This document shows, piece by piece, positions 1 to 3,958 of a DNA stretch of 5,233 bases; position 1 is the first letter of the stretch, and each line of letters begins with the position of its first letter. The notes beneath the pieces are model-generated. The model saw only the letters and a list, made by a program, of their open reading frames with translations. It ran no database searches and had not been told where the DNA came from. The position numbers were made by a program, and so were the translations under genes. Source of the stretch: an uncultured bacterium (lineage in GTDB: Bacteria > Patescibacteriota > Microgenomatia > UBA1400 > PJMF01); assembly GCA_903891335.1 (NCBI GenBank), contig CAITDX010000080.1:1-5233 (forward strand), in the 5' to 3' direction.

Positions 1-93
1 ATTGCGACACGGAGCAAATTGGATCGCAAAGAATCAGCCCTTATTTTTGCTCTTTATGCTGTGTACATTGTGTTAAAGCTGCTTGGTTTTTGA
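1..93 (+). CDS. C-terminal end of a membrane protein, possibly a Na+/Ca2+ antiporter (partial)
   Basis: Frame 1 is open from the first base and ends at TGA 91-93, giving 30 residues that finish with DRKESALIFALYAVYIVLKL and three more residues. A charged Arg/Lys/Asp/Glu stretch followed by one hydrophobic helix that ends the protein is typical of a last transmembrane segment. The charged-plus-Glu turn followed by an LxxLYxxYxxL-like helix resembles the C-terminus of CaCA-family calcium/sodium antiporters, as recalled from the family and not searched. The gene lies 34 bases before epmA on the same strand. With only 30 residues visible, another polytopic membrane protein is possible. The coding call is more secure than the family call. 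Confidence 0.45.
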   Translation: MATRSKLDRKESALIFALYAVYIVLKLLGF

Positions 94-105
94 GTGTTTA
101 AGAAA

Positions 106-114
106 TGATAGAAT
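106..114 (+). promoter_or_regulatory. Candidate extended -10 promoter element for epmA
   Basis: TGATAGAAT reads as an extended -10 (TGN followed by TAGAAT, five of six matches to TATAAT). No well-spaced -35 box is visible: TTGAGT at 90-95 is only 13 bases away. A start site about seven bases downstream would fall near 121, leaving a leader of roughly seven bases before the ATG at 128. This agrees with the absence of a Shine-Dalgarno sequence there. Confidence 0.35.
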
Positions 115-127
115 ATCTATCTCTCAC

Positions 128-1183
128 ATGAAAAACTGGCAACGACTTAAACAAGATCCCCAATTTCGTCAACAATTGCTGCTGCGCGAACAAGTGATTG
201 ATGCCACTCGAACTTTTTTTAAAGCACGCCAGTATCATGAAGTTGAAACTCCTCTCCTGGTAAGTGCTCCTGGGGCTGAACCATATCTAAATTTATTCAC
301 AAGCAAGCTTGAATTACCTGATGAATCAAGTAAAAATGCTTATTTGCTCACCAGTCCAGAATATGCAATGAAAAAATTATTGGCGGCGAATATGGGTAGT
401 ATTTTTCAAATCTGCAAGAGTTTCCGTAATCGTGAAAGTCTGGGTGGGACGCATAATCCGGAATTTACCATCCTTGAGTTTTACAAAGTTGAAACTAATT
501 ATTTGGAGTTAATGACTGAGTTCGAAGGTTTATTGCGCAGCATCAATGGAGCAATTACTGGCCAAGAAACTTCACTCACCTACCAGGGGAAATCCTATGA
601 TCTGAGTCAACCATTTGTGCGTCTGACTGTCGCTGAGGCTTTTGCTAAGTATTTACATCTTACTGCAGATGAATTGCTCGATGTCAAAGCACTTTCTCAT
701 AAGGCTATGGAGTTGGGATATGCAACGCAGGAAATTGCTACTTTGCCTCCAGATCTAGCTTGGGAAGAACTTTATAATCAGCTTTTTCTCAATGAAATTG
801 AAACCAAAATAGCTGCTTTTGATCAGCCGGTTATCATCTTTGACTATCCTGCTCCACAGGCAGCGCTAGCGCGAAAAAAGACCAGCGACCCGCGGTTTGC
901 CGAACGCTTTGAAGTATATCTGGGAGGAATGGAGTTAGGCAATGCCTTTGGTGAATTGCTTGATGCAACTGAACAACAAGCTCGCCTGGAAGCTGATCTG
1001 GTTCTGCGTCAACAGTTGGGTAAACCAGAGCAACCAATTGATTATGACTTTATTGCTGCTTTGCAATCAGGCATGCCCGAGTGTAGTGGGATGGCGGTTG
1101 GTATGGATCGCTTAATCATGCTGTGGGCAGATGCGACTGAGATTGATGAGGTGCTGTTTTTTCCTGCTAGTCAAATGTTTTAA
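128..1183 (+). CDS. epmA: EF-P--lysine ligase EpmA (GenX/PoxA, LysRS paralogue)
   Basis: This class II aminoacyl-tRNA synthetase paralogue activates (beta-)lysine and attaches it to the conserved lysine of elongation factor P in the cytoplasm. The product is 351 residues from ATG 128, against about 325 in E. coli. It has only the catalytic core and lacks the N-terminal anticodon-binding domain of LysRS. Motif 1 is at about 30-44 (ending EVETPLL) and TSPEY at 75-79. Motif 2 runs from F99-R100-N101 through E103 to HNPEF (109-113). The amino-acid pocket has a GMELGNAFGELLDATEQ segment. Motif 3 is GMAVGMDR (321-328), with Ala323 where LysRS has Gly, as in E. coli EpmA. The frame also opens at TTG 83, but that start overlaps the upstream gene and adds 15 residues unlike the family. 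The substrate gene efp follows 72 bases downstream. No EpmB (lysine aminomutase) gene is visible here, so whether the donor is alpha- or beta-lysine is open. Confidence 0.93.
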   Translation: MKNWQRLKQDPQFRQQLLLREQVIDATRTFFKARQYHEVETPLLVSAPGAEPYLNLFTSKLELPDESSKNAYLLTSPEYAMKKLLAANMGSIFQICKSFRNRESLGGTHNPEFTILEFYKVETNYLELMTEFEGLLRSINGAITGQETSLTYQGKSYDLSQPFVRLTVAEAFAKYLHLTADELLDVKALSHKAMELGYATQEIATLPPDLAWEELYNQLFLNEIETKIAAFDQPVIIFDYPAPQAALARKKTSDPRFAERFEVYLGGMELGNAFGELLDATEQQARLEADLVLRQQLGKPEQPIDYDFIAALQSGMPECSGMAVGMDRLIMLWADATEIDEVLFFPASQMF

Positions 1184-1216
1184 TTAGGTACATAGCTTGT
1201 TTTTAAGAGAACAAGA

Positions 1217-1246
1217 TTGACGAATTGCTTGTCTCCGGAGTAAAAT
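1217..1246 (+). promoter_or_regulatory. Candidate promoter for efp
   Basis: TTGACG (1217-1222) and TAAAAT (1241-1246) are separated by 18 bases, each matching the sigma-70 consensus at five of six positions. The site lies between epmA and efp, so efp may be transcribed independently of epmA. The predicted start site (about 1253) is only a few bases before the ATG at 1256. Confidence 0.55.
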
Positions 1247-1250
1247 AGGA
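1247..1250 (+). promoter_or_regulatory. Short Shine-Dalgarno-like AGGA before efp
   Basis: AGGA ends five bases before ATG 1256, which favours that start over the in-frame ATG at 1262. It would act only on transcripts reading through from epmA, because the local promoter is predicted to start downstream of it. Confidence 0.4.
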
Positions 1251-1255
1251 CTCTT

Positions 1256-1825
1256 ATGTCAATGATTAAAGCCGGTAATATCAAAAAAGGTAGTTATATC
1301 CTTTATAAGGAGCAACCTCACTACGTCTTGAAGACTCAGTTTGTGTCTCCTGGCAAAGGTTCAGCATTTACTCGGGTCAAGATGCGTGACATGCGCTCCG
1401 GTGCCAATCTCGAGTTTAATTTCAAATCACACGATAGTGTTGATGAGCTCGATGTTGAGACCAAAGAAATGCAGTTTCTCTATCATGATGGCAGTGATAT
1501 TGTGTTTATGGATCCTCGCACTTATGAACAAATGAATGTTGGTCGTCACATTTTGGATGACAAAGCACTGATGTTGACTTCAGATATTAAGGTTTATTTA
1601 ACGATTTGGAATGAGCGAGTTATTGGTGTAGTTTTACCACCTAAAGTGCGCATGACTGTCACCGATGCTCAAGACGCAATTGCTGGCGATCGCCAAACTG
1701 CTGGTAAAAAGCCAGTGACCATGGAAAGTGGTTTGATTGTGCAGGCTCCCCTCTTTATTAAAACTGGTGATACTTTGCTGATTGATACTGAGACTGCTGA
1801 ATACGTTTCACGAGTGAATGATTAA
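1256..1825 (+). CDS. efp: Translation elongation factor P (EF-P)
   Basis: EF-P binds between the ribosomal P and E sites and promotes peptide bond formation at consecutive prolines. The product is 189 residues, the usual length, with all three beta-barrel domains. The domain I loop reads SPGKGSAFTRVK, with the modifiable lysine at position 34, the same number as in E. coli when ATG 1256 is used. Domain II follows (about 68-130), and domain III ends with the signature stretch from TMESGLIVQAPLFIKTGD to EYVSRV. A lysine at the loop tip, together with an adjacent epmA, points to the EpmA lysylation route rather than arginine rhamnosylation (EarP) or unmodified EF-P. The gene may be expressed from its own promoter and by readthrough from epmA. 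Its last 18 bases are overlapped on the opposite strand by the extended recombinase frame. Confidence 0.97.
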   Translation: MSMIKAGNIKKGSYILYKEQPHYVLKTQFVSPGKGSAFTRVKMRDMRSGANLEFNFKSHDSVDELDVETKEMQFLYHDGSDIVFMDPRTYEQMNVGRHILDDKALMLTSDIKVYLTIWNERVIGVVLPPKVRMTVTDAQDAIAGDRQTAGKKPVTMESGLIVQAPLFIKTGDTLLIDTETAEYVSRVND

Positions 1826-3637
1826 TTCTTCTTTTTGCCTTGCAAAAAGACAGGGTCCGAAATATAATCTATTGTCTGAGATTGTTTTAACAACGGGTCC
1901 GTAGCTCAGTCGGTAGAGCAGAAGCCTTTTAAGCTTTGTGTCGTGGGTTCGAGTCCCACCGGACTCACCAAATGGGACTAGGTTACCACCTAAGTCCCTT
2001 TTTAGTGCTAAATATGGCGCTAATTTTGGGGTTCCAGAACTTAAATCAGCATAGGTAGGCATCTCATCAAATATGAGCCCAAAGAAGGCAGCTCGTTTGA
2101 GTGGATTAGCCGTATCTATCAACAATTCTTCAAGGTGTTCCAGAAAATATCCAATGCGCTTCATAACCGCCTCCATATTAATAGTATTTTGAGTCTTTTT
2201 ACGTCGAATCTTTTCTTCTTCCAATTCTTGAACTTCACACTCTGCTTTAACTAAATCAGCCTCTAAATACTTAATCGCAACTTCGGAGCTTAGATACTTA
2301 ATCTTGTCAGCTGCAGCCTGTGCAGAGGCTTTTAGAGCCTTTATTTTGCTATCAATGATGGATTCATCCTCTTGCTTACTCTCAACTCTTTCTTTCCACT
2401 GAGTAACCACGTACTCTTTCAAAGAGTCGATATATTCCTGCGTAAAATTCAGATTCTTAACAAACGATTCGACGGTTTCCTCGAGCTCTTTTGAAGTAAC
2501 TCTAAAATAGTGACCTCGCTTGTTACAGTGATAAGCCGGATAGTATTTCCCTAGGTGTCCGCGTGAAGCACTACCAAATAAAGGCTTATTACAATGAGGG
2601 CACATGATTACTCGTTTGTAGGGAAACTTCGGATTATTGATCAACTTTTTAGTCTGCCATTCTGGGAGTTGTTTCTTCCACAATTTAATTTCTTCGCCAT
2701 TTTGAACAAGTGTAAATTTCCCCCGATTGGCGAGGTTATACATTTCTATCGAGATTAAACCGTCAAATTTTGATTTAACGACCTCTCCCTGAGTCCATTT
2801 TTCGATATTGGCTCCGGCATAGATTGGATTTTGTATAAATCGCCAATATTGTTTTATCTGAAGCGGCTTGCCTCCGCGTTCACCCACAACTTTAGTACGG
2901 TCGTTGGGATTTCGGACATAACGCTTACGTGTTCGATAGCCCATCTCATTAATTTGATCAACAATCTCTTGGTCAGACAAAGTACCTCGGCTACGAAGCT
3001 CGAACATTTTCTTGATCCAGAGAGATTCTTCTGGATGAGGTTTTAAAATCACTCGCTTGCCGTGGGGGGTCTCAACTTTTTCATTCACATAGCCAAAGGG
3101 TGCTTGTCTTACTCTGTAGCCCATGCGGACGTAGCGGATCTCAGCTCCTATCATGCGGGTCATAATGTCTCGCATTTCATCTTTAGCACGCTCTGCTTCT
3201 AGAATTTCAGATTTCTTGGTTGGGCTATAGACACTCCAATTATAGGAGATGCCAAGATGTTCAAGAGTATTTACGTCTTGGTTGCCAATAATGCCGTAAA
3301 TATCGATTAGTCTAACGTCATGCTTTTCCAACTGCATTTTGAGGTGGTCATAGAGATATGATCCGCCTCTGGTGAAACGATCAATGGATTTGATAATGAA
3401 TAGTTGAATGCCATTCTTGGGGTTTTTACAGTAATCAATTGCTTCTTGAACTGGTTGCTCTTCTTTGGAGGCTGACTCCATGAAGATAAAAAACTTTTTA
3501 ACTTTAATGCCTCGATTTAGAGCGAATCGCTCAATTTGCTCTTTTTGTGCTTCAGGCGAATCACCCTGCAAGCCTTGTTTTAATGAAGATATTCGGATTG
3601 CTGCTACCGCTTGTTGTTGGACAGGCTCAGTATTCAT
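1808..3637 (-). CDS. Large serine recombinase/integrase with tRNA-antisense C-terminal extension
   Basis: This is a site-specific recombinase of the large serine family, which cuts and rejoins DNA through a phosphoserine link, probably to integrate and excise this element. It has 609 residues. The resolvase domain (about 10-160) carries R15-I-S17, with S17 the likely nucleophile, and D86-R-F-T-R90. The recombinase domain (about 175-310) includes QAPFGY. A zinc ribbon follows with C346/C349 and C371/H376. A long charged coiled-coil stretch runs from about 415 to 485, and a final segment includes GLIFDEMPTYADL and GTPKLAP (up to about 545). Residues from about 546 to the end are not recombinase-like: they translate the tRNA terminator, then antisense tRNA-Lys (556-581, including GGTRTHDTKLKRLLLYRL), then spacer and the efp 3' end. 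ATG 3637 overlaps the stop of a small upstream gene and has no good Shine-Dalgarno sequence, suggesting coupled translation. Confidence 0.9.
   Translation of the reverse strand: MNTEPVQQQAVAAIRISSLKQGLQGDSPEAQKEQIERFALNRGIKVKKFFIFMESASKEEQPVQEAIDYCKNPKNGIQLFIIKSIDRFTRGGSYLYDHLKMQLEKHDVRLIDIYGIIGNQDVNTLEHLGISYNWSVYSPTKKSEILEAERAKDEMRDIMTRMIGAEIRYVRMGYRVRQAPFGYVNEKVETPHGKRVILKPHPEESLWIKKMFELRSRGTLSDQEIVDQINEMGYRTRKRYVRNPNDRTKVVGERGGKPLQIKQYWRFIQNPIYAGANIEKWTQGEVVKSKFDGLISIEMYNLANRGKFTLVQNGEEIKLWKKQLPEWQTKKLINNPKFPYKRVIMCPHCNKPLFGSASRGHLGKYYPAYHCNKRGHYFRVTSKELEETVESFVKNLNFTQEYIDSLKEYVVTQWKERVESKQEDESIIDSKIKALKASAQAAADKIKYLSSEVAIKYLEADLVKAECEVQELEEEKIRRKKTQNTINMEAVMKRIGYFLEHLEELLIDTANPLKRAAFFGLIFDEMPTYADLSSGTPKLAPYLALKRDLGGNLVPFGESGGTRTHDTKLKRLLLYRLSYGPVVKTISDNRLYFGPCLFARQKEELIIHS
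1830..1850 (+). other. Perfect 9-bp hairpin just after efp, overlapping the tRNA promoter -35
   Basis: TCTTTTTGC (1830-1838) is perfectly complementary to GCAAAAAGA (1842-1850) around a three-base loop, starting four bases after the efp stop. No T-run follows on the + strand, so it is a poor intrinsic terminator. It could protect or weakly terminate efp mRNA. The -35 box of the tRNA promoter (1840-1845) lies inside it. Confidence 0.45.
1840..1868 (+). promoter_or_regulatory. Promoter of tRNA-Lys
   Basis: TTGCAA (1840-1845) and a perfect TATAAT (1863-1868) are spaced by 17 bases. The predicted start near 1875 leaves a leader of about 20 bases before the mature tRNA 5' end, as expected for a stable-RNA gene. 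Confidence 0.7.
1895..1970 (+). tRNA. tRNA-Lys(UUU), CCA encoded
   Basis: The full cloverleaf can be folded by eye. The acceptor stem GGGTCCG (1895-1901) pairs with CGGACTC (1960-1966), with one G-U pair. The D stem is GCTC/GAGC (1904-1907, 1916-1919). The anticodon stem GAAGC/GCTTT (1921-1925, 1933-1937) encloses the loop CTTTTAA, with anticodon TTT at 1928-1930. The variable loop has five bases. The T stem GTGGG/CCCAC (1943-1947, 1955-1959) encloses TTCGAGT. The discriminator is A1967 and CCA is encoded at 1968-1970. UUU reads both lysine codons. The gene has its own promoter and terminator and lies between efp and an opposing recombinase, the classic position of an element attachment site. 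The whole gene is open on the opposite strand in the recombinase frame. Confidence 0.97.
1943..1970. other. Candidate attachment site at the 3' end of tRNA-Lys
   Basis: The T arm, 3' acceptor strand and CCA form the boundary between chromosomal genes (epmA, efp) and mobile-element genes (recombinase, conjugation protein). Elements that insert into tRNA genes normally supply a replacement 3' end, so the tRNA stays intact, as seen here. The second copy of this segment would be at the far end of the element, outside the window, so the exact crossover cannot be placed. This is an inference from context. Confidence 0.45.
1974..2003 (+). terminator. Intrinsic terminator of tRNA-Lys
   Basis: GGGACT (1974-1979) pairs with AGTCCC (1993-1998), and inside it AGGT (1980-1983) pairs with ACCT (1988-1991). 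This gives a ten-base-pair stem with one bulged A and a four-base loop, followed directly by TTTTT (1999-2003). It starts three bases after the CCA. It lies on the element side of the junction and within the recombinase reading frame on the opposite strand, where it encodes part of the C-terminal tail. On that strand no T-run follows, so it should not stop recombinase transcription efficiently. Confidence 0.85.
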
Positions 3638-3786
3638 GGCTCTTTTACTTGTTTAACTAATTGCTGGTCTAAAATTCGATCAACTATTAAGTTGGCAATG
3701 ACTTTTAGACGCTCTTCAACCGATAATTGTGAACCTATTTTGGGGATGTTTTTGCTTTCTTGTGGTTGTACTCGTATTCGTTTCAT
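3634..3786 (-). CDS. 50-residue protein, translationally coupled to the recombinase
   Basis: An ATG at 3786-3784 opens a 50-codon frame starting MKRIRVQPQESK and ending KQVKEP. Its TGA (3636-3634) overlaps the recombinase ATG in an ATGA junction. The first 20 residues look extended and basic. Residues about 21-47, with LSVEERLKVIANLIVDRIL, form a likely amphipathic helix with regularly spaced Leu/Ile/Val. No zinc-binding or clear DNA-binding motif is visible, and I do not recognise the family. It lies about 29 bases downstream of the predicted start of a strong promoter and is the first gene of a two-gene operon with the recombinase. A regulator or accessory factor of the recombinase, such as a directionality factor, is possible but unproven. 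It may also serve mainly to deliver ribosomes to the recombinase start. No clear Shine-Dalgarno sequence precedes it. Confidence 0.6.
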   Translation of the reverse strand: MKRIRVQPQESKNIPKIGSQLSVEERLKVIANLIVDRILDQQLVKQVKEP

Positions 3787-3804
3787 ATCAGGTATTTATT
3801 ACAG

Positions 3805-3824
3805 ACTATCACTATAGTGATAGT
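3805..3824. promoter_or_regulatory. Perfect 20-bp palindromic operator
   Basis: ACTATCACTA is followed immediately by its exact reverse complement TAGTGATAGT, with no spacer. The site overlaps the last three bases of the leftward -10 box and covers the predicted start site near 3815, the ideal position for a dimeric repressor to block the recombinase operon. The rightward promoter lies about 45 bases away and is not overlapped. No repressor gene is present in the window. As a transcribed sequence only half of it would be in the RNA, which argues for a DNA-level operator rather than an RNA hairpin. Confidence 0.75.
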
Positions 3825-3849
3825 ATAGCAAGTACACATACGGTGTCAA
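3822..3849 (-). promoter_or_regulatory. Strong extended -10 promoter for the small gene and recombinase
   Basis: On the - strand a perfect TTGACA (3849-3844) is followed after 16 bases by TATACT (3827-3822), preceded by TGC, an extended -10. The predicted start near 3815 gives a leader of about 29 bases to ATG 3786. Its strength and the overlapping palindrome suggest a promoter normally held off by a repressor. Confidence 0.8.
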
Positions 3850-3869
3850 GCCTATTTACTCAAGTGCCT

Positions 3870-3898
3870 TTGCGAAAATCTCAGGTCAGGAGTATCAT
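3870..3898 (+). promoter_or_regulatory. Candidate divergent promoter for the conjugation gene
   Basis: TTGCGA (3870-3875) and TATCAT (3893-3898) are spaced by 17 bases and match consensus at four and five of six positions. The predicted start near 3905 leaves 24 bases to ATG 3929 or 54 bases to ATG 3959. The promoter is weaker than the leftward one and does not overlap the palindrome. Confidence 0.45.
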
Positions 3899-3958
3899 TC
3901 AGACATCATCAAAAACGGTTAGTATTCGATGATAAAAACTGCCCACATATGGGTAGTT

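Noticed and set aside
83..127. Longer epmA frame starting at TTG 83
   Set aside because: It overlaps the upstream gene's last codons, adds residues unlike EpmA N-termini, and ATG 128 gives a family-like start.
834..1037. Small frame antisense to epmA
   Set aside because: It lies wholly inside a confidently identified gene and has no recognisable features.
1196..1215. Inverted repeat CTTGTT/AACAAG after epmA as a terminator
   Set aside because: Only six mostly A/T pairs with an eight-base loop and no T-run afterwards; too weak to call.
1853..1901. GGGTCCG repeated at 1853-1859 and at the tRNA 5' end (1895-1901)
   Set aside because: A seven-base repeat can occur by chance, and the first copy lies in the tRNA promoter spacer, with no other tRNA sequence around it.
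2831..3046. Small + strand frame opposite the recombinase
   Set aside because: It lies within the conserved recombinase domain on the other strand, with no supporting motif or start signals.
3611..3932. Overlapping + strand frames in the region between recombinase and conjugation gene
   Set aside because: They run antisense to the 50-codon gene and across the promoters and operator; their composition is not protein-like.
3942..3953. CCCACATATGGG near-palindrome before ATG 3959
   Set aside because: Its symmetry is broken by one base and it is short; it is not enough to call an operator or a translation-control hairpin.
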